Positions 16,501-24,629 of a DNA stretch of 64,000 nt are shown piece after piece (the stretch's first letter is position 1; each line of letters starts with the position of its first letter). The notes beneath the pieces were generated by a model. The model saw nothing but the letters and a program-made list of their open reading frames with translations, made no database searches and was not told the origin of the DNA. The position numbers were made by a program, and so were the translations under genes. The stretch is taken from contig NZ_JAHYSG010000046.1 in NCBI RefSeq assembly GCF_022095675.1, positions 24,607 through 88,606 of the forward strand. Reading direction: 5' to 3'. This stretch comes from Dactylosporangium sp. AC04546. Lineage in GTDB: Bacteria; Actinomycetota; Actinomycetes; Mycobacteriales; Micromonosporaceae.

Positions 16501-18431
16501 CCGCCCTCGTCCTTGGTGAACCGGTAATAGGTGTCGCCGGCCTTGATGACTGTCGAGTCGATGCGCGACTCGCCCCGGTCCTGCCAGGCCATGGGCTCGC
16601 TGAAGGTGACGAAGTCGCGGGTGGTCGCGGCGAGCATCCGGTTGTAGGTGTTGCCGATGTGGCTCGGGTCGTTTGCGGCGTACAGCTTCGAGGCCCAGAA
16701 CACGAGGTACTCGCCGCGGGTGTCGTCCCAGTAGGCCTCGGGCGCCCAGGTGTTGCCGGCGGTCGGGGGCGAGATCAGGACATGCCGCTGCGCGGACCAG
16801 TTCACCAGGTCGGTCGACTCCCAGACCTCCAGGTATCGGCTGCCCTGGCGCTGGGCGAGATCCCAGTCGCCGTTGCGGCCGATGGAGAGGTCGGTGGCGA
16901 TCAGGTAGAACCGGTCCCCTTCCGGGGAGCGGATGAGGAACGGGTCACGGAGCCCCAGCGTGCCGTAGCTGGATTCCAGTTTCGGCTGGCCGCCGTTGAC
17001 CTCGGTCCAACGCAGGGCGTTGTTGCCGCGGCTGGCCGCGAAGTAGATCTTCTCCCCGGCGATCGAGTTCCCGGTGAAGTAGCTGAAGGCGTAGCCGGCG
17101 TACGGGGCGGGAGCGGGCAGCTCGCGGATCGTGAGCTCGATGGCCCGTTCGGCGGTTGCCGTGCCGACGGTGGCGGTGGCGGTCACCGTCACTCGTGCAT
17201 CGCCGGCGCCGTGGGCCGGTCGGTGGACCACACCGTCCGGGGCGACGATCGCCGGCTGGGCGGAGCGCCACGTGACGGTGGCACCGTGCAGCCCGTTGGT
17301 GGGCATGGCCAGGTTGCCCCGCACGTCGTCGGCGTGGACCAGCGACAGCACGGCCGCCGCCGCGTCGGCCCGGCTCTGGTCCGACTCGGTGGGTAGCACG
17401 GTGGCGGTGAACGTTTTGGTGCCGCTCGCGGTGCCCCGGGTGAGCGTGGCGGTCACGGTCACCTGGGCCGGCCCGGCGGACGAGGCCGGGCGGGTCACCG
17501 TGCCGGTCGGGCTGATCGTCGCCGGGTCGCTGGAGGACCAGGCGATCGCCGAGCCGTACGCGCCTGTAGTAGGCAGGGTCAGGTTGCCGGTGATCTTCGA
17601 CAGATCGCCGAGGTCGAGGGCGGCGGTGTCGGCGGCCACTCGCTTGTCGTCCGGCAACGCGATCGCCGCCACCTCGTCGGCGCTGAGCATCCGGTTGTAG
17701 ATCCGGAAGTTCAGCACCCTGCCTTTGAGGAACCGGTCGCTGGCGTAGTTCGACTTGCCGAGATTGTTGTTGACCGTCGTACCGTTGCCCACAGCGCTGG
17801 GCAACACGGTGACGGCGGTGTTCCGGGCGACCTGGACGCCGTCCTCGTAGAGGGTGCCGGTGGTGCCGGTCTGGGTGTAGGTGATGGACTTCCACACGCC
17901 GCGGGCGAGGTTCGCGCCCTTGCCGGTCACCTTCTCGCCGGACCAGTTGGTCGCGGTGACCCCGGCGCGGAACGTGTCACCACTGGTGAACAGATAGCCG
18001 GTGCCGGACGAGGAGGTTGCCGAGTTGCCCAGACCCCAGATGAAGTACGGGGTCTGCTGGGCAGGGTCGATGTAGACGTCGACTGAGACAGTGATGGACG
18101 ACAGCCCGGCCATGAGGTTGTTCGGCAGTTTCACGTGGTCGTCGACGCCATCGAGCTGGAGGCCGTTCGCGCCGGTCCATGTGCCGCCGCCGTTCAGGGT
18201 GCCGTTGTTGCCGTTGCCAGATGTGTCGATCACCGTGGTGCCGGATGTCTGGTTCAGGTCGTAGCGGACCAGCAGGCCGCTGGTGACGTCGGCAGGAGCG
18301 GCTGCCGCCGCGACAGGGACAAGCCCGGTGATCAGCGCCAGCATCGTGCCAGTGGCGAGCAGGCGGACCAGTGAGCGCGGCGATAGGAGGGTGGGAGATG
18401 ATCGAGGGCGTTGGGCGGAAACCGATAACAT
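13569..18431 (-). CDS. Giant secreted two-module LamG-GH43 polysaccharide-degrading protein
   Basis: 1620 residues. Signal peptide about 1-46 (basic, then hydrophobic, AAAAAPA). Domains in order: LamG/concanavalin fold (50-258); two bacterial Ig-like repeats (262-435); first GH43 five-blade propeller (about 443-750, LRDPFLIRSPEGDRFYLIA); second LamG (about 775-985), close in sequence to the first; a short beta domain; second GH43 (about 1075-1370, FNADPNIVRFGETYYIYA); Ig/OmpL47-like segment; C-terminal PxKF domain (about 1500-1620, STVPMKF). GH43 enzymes cut arabinan or xylan side chains; LamG and Ig parts bind glycan. It is probably an extracellular arabinan/hemicellulose enzyme. Start: ATG after AAGGAA. 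A LacI-type palindrome lies just upstream. Confidence 0.9.
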   Translation of the reverse strand: MLSVSAQRPRSSPTLLSPRSLVRLLATGTMLALITGLVPVAAAAAPADVTSGLLVRYDLNQTSGTTVIDTSGNGNNGTLNGGGTWTGANGLQLDGVDDHVKLPNNLMAGLSSITVSVDVYIDPAQQTPYFIWGLGNSATSSSGTGYLFTSGDTFRAGVTATNWSGEKVTGKGANLARGVWKSITYTQTGTTGTLYEDGVQVARNTAVTVLPSAVGNGTTVNNNLGKSNYASDRFLKGRVLNFRIYNRMLSADEVAAIALPDDKRVAADTAALDLGDLSKITGNLTLPTTGAYGSAIAWSSSDPATISPTGTVTRPASSAGPAQVTVTATLTRGTASGTKTFTATVLPTESDQSRADAAAAVLSLVHADDVRGNLAMPTNGLHGATVTWRSAQPAIVAPDGVVHRPAHGAGDARVTVTATATVGTATAERAIELTIRELPAPAPYAGYAFSYFTGNSIAGEKIYFAASRGNNALRWTEVNGGQPKLESSYGTLGLRDPFLIRSPEGDRFYLIATDLSIGRNGDWDLAQRQGSRYLEVWESTDLVNWSAQRHVLISPPTAGNTWAPEAYWDDTRGEYLVFWASKLYAANDPSHIGNTYNRMLAATTRDFVTFSEPMAWQDRGESRIDSTVIKAGDTYYRFTKDEGGGGTGCSDIIQEKSSSLTAADLPGKPAWSMVDSCIGRKAGTSAVEGPTVFKANPGDTSGSAYYLFVDEYGGRGYIPLGTNDLANPNWRVPAAYSLPASPRHGTVIPVTQRELDALTNAPPPVKRTEQGLVAHYPLNQGTGTTVTDDSGNGYHATLSGDAGWNDGALSLGGSNGHVRLPDNIMSGLTEITVSLDVNIAADQATPYFIWGLGNTDAGGAGNGYLFTTGNNYRTSISLKNWTGEETAASTNAAPRGVWKTLTYTLDATGTARIYLDGAKVAEQTGVVNRPGDIGNGRTTANYIGRSLYNADKYLKGRVRDFSIYGRALTDAEVAALGANGTSVTAVQLDSLKVAALIDSATSTITLPVKPGTDLRNLDPAYRVAPTSTITPAGPRDYSSPVKLTVTSQSGATREWTVRAVEMRSPVLPGFNADPNIVRFGETYYIYATTDGYPGWSSSTFKAWSSRNLVDWTEHGTILDLGPDIAWADTNAWAPAAVEKNGKYYFYFSAAQNIGVAVSDSPLGPFVDPLGKPLVNKADYNGAQQIDPAVFTDDDGTSYLYWGNGNAYVVPLNEDMISYDVAKRVRLTNLTGFREGLFMHKRNGTYYLSWSIDDTRSENYRVGYGVGTSPLGPFTSKGEILTKDVSQGILGTGHHSILQVPGTDDWYIAYHRFAIPGGDGTHRETTIDRLYFNADGTIRPVTPTLTSVAPLRYEGGQPEATVSSPGVDGWYGAGAALTLTAGPGVRLIEYQIDGEGWFPYREPVTLPDGIHRIDYRAQGVNLWWSEPWSLTVKVDVIAPTAAFSATVGVVYFGSVPAVPTCTAADAASGPAGCVVSGYSTDVGTHTLTATATDRAGNVATAQQTYTVLPWTLKGFDSPVDMGSVVNTVKGGSTVPMKFQVFSNTTELTDPALVTMNVKQVSCDASAPTAEIETLSTGNTTLTYKGGHFQYNWKTPATPGACYEATATTRDGSSLTARFKLR

Positions 18432-18450
18432 AGTGTTCCTTAACGGGGTG

Positions 18451-18464
18451 TGTTAGCGGTAACA
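18451..18464. promoter_or_regulatory. LacI-type operator upstream of the GH43 gene
   Basis: TGTTAGCGGTAACA is a near-perfect palindrome (TGTTA/TAACA arms) 20 bases before the GH43 start codon. Its form is that of operators bound by LacI-family repressors of sugar genes in actinobacteria. No LacI gene is in the window, so control would come from elsewhere. Position near the start fits repression. Confidence 0.6.
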
Positions 18465-18794
18465 GTGCCGGAATGCTGACGCAACGCTTGACGGATGTCA
18501 AGAGCGGTCACTTTCCGTATCTATGAATGTGCGCGCTCACAAATATTCGTTTCAGAAGCTGACATGTGGTGCTCGACCCGTTGAGTGGTAGGCGCTCGGT
18601 CAGCTCGGCCAGGACCTCACTCATCGAGCTGGCCCGTTCCTTCGAGCTCATCGCGCAGGGCAGTGCGCGCGGCAGCGCGGACGGGCGGGCCTCGTAGCTG
18701 GCCCGCTGCTCGGCGAGGTGCCGGCGCTGGATCACTGGGCGGGTTGACCGGGCTTCGACTTTTTCTGGCGGTGCGCAACAGGTCGTGCCCATTG
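18465..18794. other. Divergent intergenic region before the sigma factor gene
   Basis: About 330 bases. It contains an AT-richer stretch (18515-18560) likely to hold the GH43 promoter and a GC-rich stretch before the sigma gene. A plus-strand frame here (LIELARSFELIAQ) stops at 18681 and is not recognised. Confidence 0.4.
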
Positions 18795-19310
18795 ATGCAT
18801 CTTGAGAGCGTGACGTTCGATGAGTTCCTGGCGGCACGGCTGCCGGCGCTGCTGCGGTACGCCGTGATGCTGACCGGCGACCCGCACCTCGCCGAGGACG
18901 TGGTGCAGGAGACGATGGTCCGCGCCCACGCCGAGTGGGGTCGCGTGTCCCGGGCCGACCTGCCCGATCGCTACGTCAAGCGGATGGTCACCAACACGTA
19001 CCTCGGATGGCGTCGCCGCGCCTGGTTCCATCGCTCGGTGCCGGTCGCCGAGCTACCCGAACAGGCGATACCCGATCCGGCGGAGTCCTCGGTCGTACGT
19101 CAGGAGCTGTGGGCCCGTCTCGGGAAGCTGCCCGCCCGGCAGCGCGCCGCCATCGTCCTGCGCTACTACGAGGACCTCGACGACGCGTCCATCGCCGAGA
19201 TCCTGGGCTGCTCGTTGAGCACCGTGCGCTCGCTGGTCTTCCGTGCGATCGAGGAACTGCGCCGCACGACCGACTCCGTGATGTCGACCGGCAGGAAGGG
19301 TGGTGCTTGA
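18795..19310 (+). CDS. SigE-family ECF RNA polymerase sigma factor
   Basis: 171 residues. Region 2 shows LLRYAVMLTGDPHLAEDVVQET and the following helix; region 4 shows LPARQRAAIVLRYYEDL and the helix-turn-helix IAEILGCSLSTVRSL. It directs RNA polymerase to a small regulon. ATG 18795 gives the longest sensible product; a GTG at 18810 (reading VTFDEFLAARLPALL, the usual family beginning) is equally possible, and neither has a strong ribosome site. Its stop overlaps the start of the next gene (TGATG), so it forms a sigma/anti-sigma pair. Confidence 0.88.
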   Translation: MHLESVTFDEFLAARLPALLRYAVMLTGDPHLAEDVVQETMVRAHAEWGRVSRADLPDRYVKRMVTNTYLGWRRRAWFHRSVPVAELPEQAIPDPAESSVVRQELWARLGKLPARQRAAIVLRYYEDLDDASIAEILGCSLSTVRSLVFRAIEELRRTTDSVMSTGRKGGA

Positions 19311-20317
19311 TGATTGACGACGATCTGCGGGCGATGTTCGCCGAGCGGGAGGTGTTCGTCCCGCCGCCCGGGCGTACCGCCGCCATGATTTCCGAAGGGA
19401 TCCCACGGCGACGCCGCCGGCGGCGGGCGACCGGCGCGGTCCTGTGCGCGCTGGCTGTCCTCGGGGTGGTGGCCGCCGTCCCGATCGCGCTCAACCGGCC
19501 CGACCGTGACACTCCAACCGCGGTGGAGCCGAGCGGCAGCCCGAGCGGAAGCCCGAGCGCGGTCCCGGTCGCGCTGGTCCCGGCGCCGGGCGACGTCGAC
19601 CTGACCCTCGCGGTCAGCCCCGGCCGGCTGCCGGCGGAGCCGAACAAGACCGATGCGAGCATCCGCCCCGGCCAGTCCGACGTGTTGTACCAGTTCGCCG
19701 ACGGGGGTCGCGTCCGCTCGGTCACCATCAGTGCCTCCGACGGGGTGCCCGACCTGGTCGTGCCCCCGACCGACCCGTCGTGGACCGACGTCGACGTGAA
19801 CGGCGTCCCGGGGCGGCAGCGCACCGCCGTGCAGACGGAGCAGGGTATCCGCGTGTGCCTGCTGGCGTGGCAGGACGGCGCGCGATGGCTGAGCATCGTC
19901 GCCTACGACGTTGGCACCACGCCATCGTGCGCGGTCGCCCTTGAGGTCGCGCGCAACCTGAAGCGCAAGCCGATGACGCTGCCCCGGACGGTGCGCGTCG
20001 GCCTGGTCCCGCAGGGATACACGATGGCCAGCACTGGGACGATGGGGGAGACGTGGTGCCCGCCCGGCACGCCCCGCGGCCAGCAGATGCAGGGGTGTCT
20101 GACGGCGCGTCGCGACCCCGTCAGCGAGGGGTTCGACGGTACGCCGGTGATCGTCCGCGGGCGCGCGGGCGTGCTGCAGCGCACCGAAACGGTGGTCACC
20201 GTGTATGTCACCGGGTACCTGTGGCTCGAGATGTCGACGCCGCAGGGCGATCCGAGGTCCGCGCCGCTGACCGATGCCGACCTGCTCCAGATCGCCGAGA
20301 GCGTGGAGATCAGCTGA
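19310..20317 (+). CDS. Membrane-anchored partner (probable anti-sigma factor) of the ECF sigma
   Basis: 335 residues. A short cytoplasmic part (1-40, ending in an Arg-rich run) could bind sigma; one membrane helix at about 42-60 (VLCALAVLGVVAAVPIAL) is followed by a Pro/Ser linker and an extracytoplasmic domain of about 250 residues with four Cys. There is no HxxxCxxC zinc motif, so this is not a ZAS-type anti-sigma. Start ATG overlaps the sigma stop; AGGAAGGG precedes it. The arrangement is typical of actinobacterial SigE-like pairs, but the anti-sigma role is inferred from position and topology. Confidence 0.78.
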   Translation: MIDDDLRAMFAEREVFVPPPGRTAAMISEGIPRRRRRRRATGAVLCALAVLGVVAAVPIALNRPDRDTPTAVEPSGSPSGSPSAVPVALVPAPGDVDLTLAVSPGRLPAEPNKTDASIRPGQSDVLYQFADGGRVRSVTISASDGVPDLVVPPTDPSWTDVDVNGVPGRQRTAVQTEQGIRVCLLAWQDGARWLSIVAYDVGTTPSCAVALEVARNLKRKPMTLPRTVRVGLVPQGYTMASTGTMGETWCPPGTPRGQQMQGCLTARRDPVSEGFDGTPVIVRGRAGVLQRTETVVTVYVTGYLWLEMSTPQGDPRSAPLTDADLLQIAESVEIS

Positions 20318-20571
20318 TGACGGAGCGCCGAGCCGCACCAGGGTCGTGGCGTCATAAAGCGACCGGCAGTAGGTGTCATTTGAGGCGTCGGGTGGTGGGG
20401 CGGTTGCCCCAGCGGTAGAGGCTTCGGGCGCGACACCAGCGCACCGACCTGCCCCTGGACGCGTCGGGGCACTGGGTGAGACCCCCGAAGCCCTCAAGGT
20501 ACGAGCGTGCGTCGCTTACCATCCTGGGCTACCACCGATGCCGGGCATGCAGGGAGTAGTGCCGGACGCTG

Positions 20572-22884
20572 ATGAGTGACCCAGCAAACGCCCGCGGGCC
20601 GTTTCCGTTCCGCCAGGAGGATCTGGTGGAGAGCCGGCTGATGGCGGGCGCCAGGCGTACCCTGGCCGACTTCCGGCGCTGGAGTATGAACCGGCCGGAC
20701 TTGGTCGAGCAGTACGCCGACCGCTGCACCGAACAGCTGGCCCTGGCCGGCCGGTTCACTGCCCCAGGCAGGCGCCGGGCAGCGGAGCGGGTCCGGGCTG
20801 CCCGTGAGGTCGCCCACTTCAGCGTGTTCAACCTGGCAGCGGTACCGGCAGAGGCGGCCCTTGCGGACCAGCGGCTGCCGACCGTGCGGGACGTGCTGGC
20901 GGGGATCGACGACCGGCGCGGAGTGGCCGGGATCGTCGCCGTGCTGGAGCGCCATCTGCCGCCGTTACGGGGCACCGCCGAGCTGGCCTGGCTGGCCGGG
21001 CGCCTCGAGCATCTGCACCGCATACTGCCCGAGGCGGTCGTCCGGGGCGGCGGCATGGGCAAGGTGCTGCGGGCGACGGCTGGCGTGCTGATCATCGCGG
21101 CGCATGGGGTGGCCGACGCGAGCGCGGACGAGGCCAGGACGCGGCTGGCAGGCGTCGTGGCCGGAGCGTACGGGTTCGGCGCCGCCTACGCCATCGTCGA
21201 CGACACGCTCCATGACCTGCCCGGCGACCATCTTCCAGCCGAGCACCGGGAGCGGCTGCACGAGCTGACCCTCAAGAGTCTTGCCACGGGACAGCCGGCC
21301 GACTTCGCCGACCTGCCGGAGCACCCGCTCGCCGAGGAATTGCATGCCGTGCACGGGTGGCTGCTGGACGCCTATCCGATCGACGCGCACCGGCACCTGT
21401 ACCACGCGGCCGAGTCGATGTATCTGGCCCAGCATCGTGACGCGCAGCGGTCGACCGGCGCGTTGCCGGCGGCGGGACCGGAGGCGATGTATCCGGACAT
21501 GTTCGTCAAGGCCGGGATGAGCCGCGTGATCGCCAACCTGCTCGCGCGGCGGGAGCTGGACGACGGTTTCTACCGCCGCAGCATCAACACAATCTTCCTC
21601 AGTCAGCTGCGTGACGACCTGATCGACGCTGCCGACGATGAACGGGATGGCCGCCGGACCCCGTTCACATCATCAGACACGGACGGGCCGGACGCGTTGC
21701 ACGACCTGTTCGCGTACCAGGCGTACGTCGCTGCGGAGGTGTTCGACGGCGAACCGGTCGTGGCCGACGCGCTCGCCTACTACAACACTGCTCGGCTGGG
21801 CCGGCACCTTGCCGTCAACCCGGGCCGCGCTGACGTGCTGCGCCGCCGGTTCGCGCCCACCGGTGCCATCGAGCGGTTCCTGGCCACGGCGACCAAGCAG
21901 TCGCGCCTGTCCGGCCACCGCCTGGCAATCGGGCGGCTCGATGTGGCCGAACAGCGGCTGCGGAGCCGGGCGGGTCAGGTCCTGCGGTACCGTGACCCGT
22001 CCACCGTCGACTGCCGGACGTTCATCGCGGACCGGCTGCCGTACCTCAACCACCTACTGGACCGGCATCAGGCGGCTCGCGGCGACGAGGGCATCGATGC
22101 AGTCGTCGCCTACGCCCTGGCGGGATCGGCGAAGCGGCTGCGTCCCGCGCTCGGCCTCATGCTGGCCGAGGGGCTCGGCATCGAGCCGGCGGCAATCGAA
22201 CCGGTGCTGGTCGCCGGTGAGCTGTTCCACACCGCCAGTCTGATCTTCGACGACCTGCCCGCGCAGGACGGCGCAACCCTGCGCCGCGGCCGGCCCGCCG
22301 CCCATCTCGTGTTCGGGGAGGCCACCACACAGCTCGCGGCCCTGTCGATGATCTCCTCGGCGTTCGGGCTCGTGGCGCAACTCAACCGCACGTTCCCGGC
22401 GCGACGGGTCACCGCCGTCATCGAGTACGTCGGCATGGTGCTCGGCCCGGACGGCCTCTGCCGGGGCCAGCACCTGGACCTGCACCTGGGCCAGGACGGC
22501 GCGCCGGTTACGTCGGCGGAGATCATTGAGATGTACAGCCTGAAGACCTCGACCGCGCTCGAGGCCGCTCTGGTGCCGTTGCTGATGTTGCAGGACCGGC
22601 CACCGGAGCAGGTGGATCTGCTCAAACGGTACGCGCGTCACGCCGGCGTCGTCTTCCAGCTCCGCGACGACGTCCTGGACGCCACCTCATCAACCTGGCT
22701 GCTGGGCAAGGACGCCGGCAACGACACGGCGAAGGCCAACATTGTGCGCACGTGCGGCCTACCCGAGGCGCGCAGGCTGATCGACGTGCACCTGACCGAG
22801 GCGCTGGACTGCTGCGCACGGCTGCCCTTCACCACCGACCTGCTCGCCTGCGCAGTGCGCCACTTCGCCACCCGCCGACACTGA
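20572..22884 (+). CDS. Double polyprenyl synthetase (tandem isoprenyl synthase fusion)
   Basis: 770 residues, about twice the usual 300-350. The C-terminal half is a standard trans-prenyltransferase: KRLRP at 521-525, first Asp-rich motif DDLPAQD at 560-566, RRGRP after it and second motif QLRDDVLD at 696-703. The N-terminal half carries a second, diverged pair: VDDTLHD at 209-215 and QLRDDLIDAADD at 345-356. The enzyme would join IPP with an allylic diphosphate; the N-terminal domain may be a second active site or a regulatory copy. Neighbours give no terpene synthase. ATG 20572 has no clear ribosome site but begins the first globular region. Single-gene transcript. Confidence 0.8.
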   Translation: MSDPANARGPFPFRQEDLVESRLMAGARRTLADFRRWSMNRPDLVEQYADRCTEQLALAGRFTAPGRRRAAERVRAAREVAHFSVFNLAAVPAEAALADQRLPTVRDVLAGIDDRRGVAGIVAVLERHLPPLRGTAELAWLAGRLEHLHRILPEAVVRGGGMGKVLRATAGVLIIAAHGVADASADEARTRLAGVVAGAYGFGAAYAIVDDTLHDLPGDHLPAEHRERLHELTLKSLATGQPADFADLPEHPLAEELHAVHGWLLDAYPIDAHRHLYHAAESMYLAQHRDAQRSTGALPAAGPEAMYPDMFVKAGMSRVIANLLARRELDDGFYRRSINTIFLSQLRDDLIDAADDERDGRRTPFTSSDTDGPDALHDLFAYQAYVAAEVFDGEPVVADALAYYNTARLGRHLAVNPGRADVLRRRFAPTGAIERFLATATKQSRLSGHRLAIGRLDVAEQRLRSRAGQVLRYRDPSTVDCRTFIADRLPYLNHLLDRHQAARGDEGIDAVVAYALAGSAKRLRPALGLMLAEGLGIEPAAIEPVLVAGELFHTASLIFDDLPAQDGATLRRGRPAAHLVFGEATTQLAALSMISSAFGLVAQLNRTFPARRVTAVIEYVGMVLGPDGLCRGQHLDLHLGQDGAPVTSAEIIEMYSLKTSTALEAALVPLLMLQDRPPEQVDLLKRYARHAGVVFQLRDDVLDATSSTWLLGKDAGNDTAKANIVRTCGLPEARRLIDVHLTEALDCCARLPFTTDLLACAVRHFATRRH

Positions 22885-23040
22885 CCAGTAACCCGTGGGC
22901 CTGGGTGCGCAGGAAACGTCCCTGGCTCGTAGTAAACCTGATCGGCGAGTTCTGGAAGCGAACTGCCCGCGCGCACTGCCGAACCCTGCTGCCATGAGGC
23001 GAGGAGATCGGCATCGCCGACAGGGCGTACAGAAGCCTCG

Positions 23041-23286
23041 TTTTTCAAGGCTGGTCGACACAGTGACATGCGTGCTGGCTGCCGAACTCGGCAACGAAAA
23101 TATACTCGTGAACGGCTCCTCTCCCGGCAGCGTAGACACAGATTCGCCTATGGTAAAGCCGGCGCCGGCGGCACCGTTTCTCGACGAGTCGACGCATCGC
23201 CGATGCCATTGTCTGGTTCACCACATCGACCCGATGGCGGGCCTACTTGGCAGGCCCGTTCCGCAAGGATGAGCTCATCCACTGGT
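23041..23286 (+). pseudogene. Short-chain dehydrogenase remnant
   Basis: SRLVDTVTCVLAAELGNENILVN and SSPGSVDTD match the C-terminal half of SDR enzymes (helix after the catalytic Tyr-Lys and the PG motif). After a frameshift near 23205 the expected IADAIVWFTTST continues in another frame to a stop at 23286. The Rossmann half with the cofactor motif and the catalytic YxxxK are missing. Confidence 0.6.
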
Positions 23287-23650
23287 GATTCGCCGCACCG
23301 CCGGTGACCAGCGTCCGCGTCGTGCTCACGCATCGTACGGAACTGATCGCGGATCAAACCGCCATGATCTCGAGTACCTAAGCCCATCCTAATGCTTACC
23401 TATTGGTGGCTTAACGAAAACGCGATCGCAATTCACCTGGCTCTGGCGCGTCGGGCGGTCAACTTGACCATCTCGATGCGAGTCGCCCATACTTGGCGCC
23501 AAATTGTTACTAGGCGCTTCGGTGCCGCGTGGCGGGCGCGGTGCTGCAATCCTCGGCGTGTGGCTCCGCATTACGAGAAATCGGCTGGTGATGGCGGGCA
23601 AACATTGGAGGCCGAATCCACGGTCGGCATCCGGCCGGCTTCTCAACGTG
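23287..23650. other. Intergenic region, nothing recognised
   Basis: About 360 bases, somewhat richer in A and T than the surroundings (for example 23390-23510). It probably holds the promoter of the following sigma-like gene. TTG and ATG codons at 23504 and 23591 extend that gene's frame but lack ribosome sites. Confidence 0.4.
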
Positions 23651-24262
23651 ATGCAGTATGCGCGTCAGGCGTCCGAATGGTGGCGGGGTTTCGAGGAGCG
23701 GCGCCAGGCGGGCCTCATCGATGAGATCCAGCCGCACATCTCCGCGGCCCGCCGGCTCGCCTACCTGCTGTACGGTGACTGGTTCGCCGCCGATGCGGCG
23801 TTGGGTCGCGCGGTGCGACGGCTCGTGCCGCCGTGGCGGCGCTGGTGGCATCGCGGTGTCGATGTCGACACGCTGCTCGGCGACGACCTCGTCCGCCGGT
23901 ACGTGGTGGAGCGAGGCTCGCGTTTCACCCGGCTCCGGCGGTGGCTGCCTCGGCGCCGGGTGCAGGTCACGCGTGCGCACACCGACCCGGTCGGCGCCCA
24001 ACCGCTGCTGCTCGCCACGCTCGAAGACCTCACCGCGCGGCAGCGGGCGGTGCTTGTGTGTCGGCACTACCGCGGGATGGGCCCGGCCGTGACGGCCGGA
24101 CTGCTGGGCAGCAGCGAAGTCGACGTGGCCGCCGACCTGATGACCGCCAGCGGCATCGTCACCACCGCGTTTGACCCCCATGCCGCCGGATCCGGCAAGA
24201 CGGAACCCGTCATTCTGATCGGCGAAGTGGTCGTGGAGAGCGGAGTAGCCGGTGGCCGATGA
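23651..24262 (+). CDS. Diverged ECF sigma-like regulator
   Basis: 203 residues from ATG 23651; an alternative ATG lies at 23591. The N-terminal part (PHISAARRLAYLLYGDWFAADA) has the shape of sigma region 2, and the C-terminal part (LEDLTARQRAVLVCRHYRGM, then an LLGSSEVDVAADL helix-turn-helix) that of region 4. The conserved region-2 DNA-melting residues are poorly kept and a basic insertion (WRRWWHRG, RRWLPRRR) lies between. It may be a degenerate sigma factor. Its 3' end overlaps by 11 bases a tiny membrane protein gene that looks like a minimal partner. Confidence 0.62.
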   Translation: MQYARQASEWWRGFEERRQAGLIDEIQPHISAARRLAYLLYGDWFAADAALGRAVRRLVPPWRRWWHRGVDVDTLLGDDLVRRYVVERGSRFTRLRRWLPRRRVQVTRAHTDPVGAQPLLLATLEDLTARQRAVLVCRHYRGMGPAVTAGLLGSSEVDVAADLMTASGIVTTAFDPHAAGSGKTEPVILIGEVVVESGVAGGR

Positions 24263-24422
24263 TGAGGAACTACGACGGATCCTGCGCGAGGTGGCGTCGG
24301 CCCCGCCGCCGGCCGTCCGGTTCCCCCTCGGCACCCTGATCCAGGCCGCGTGGCGACGGGTGCTGCTCGTCGCGCTGCTCGTGGCCCTGGCCGTTGTGAT
24401 CGCCGTGGTCGTCTGGTGGTGA
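24252..24422 (+). CDS. 56-residue single-span membrane protein, partner of the sigma-like regulator
   Basis: A GTG start inside the end of the previous gene opens a 57-codon frame. The product has a charged cytoplasmic N-terminus (ADDEELRRILREVASAPP) and one strongly hydrophobic C-terminal helix (about residues 34-56) ending in Trp-Trp. The layout copies the anti-sigma domain plus helix found beside other sigma genes here, but with no extracytoplasmic domain. Overlap and coding character support it as real; function is inferred from context. Confidence 0.65.
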   Translation: MADDEELRRILREVASAPPPAVRFPLGTLIQAAWRRVLLVALLVALAVVIAVVVWW

Positions 24423-24629
24423 AATGGCGACCGTCGACGGTGTGTACGGACGGCGGACGACAACGACACCACCGACCTTGACATCGGTCTCGTCAACGAG
24501 TGTCGAGGGCCGCCTCGTGCTGCCATCCGCGGTCGAGGGTGGCTGACCGTATGACCGCCGTTCGCAGACGCATGAATGATCAATGCATCGGCGGTTAGAC
24601 TCGTGCAGCCCTGCCATCCGGGAGGCTTC

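Noticed and set aside
24576..24629. Upstream start of the Ser/Thr kinase
   Set aside because: The frame opens further upstream, but only ATG 24630 has a strong ribosome site, and the kinase fold begins right after it.
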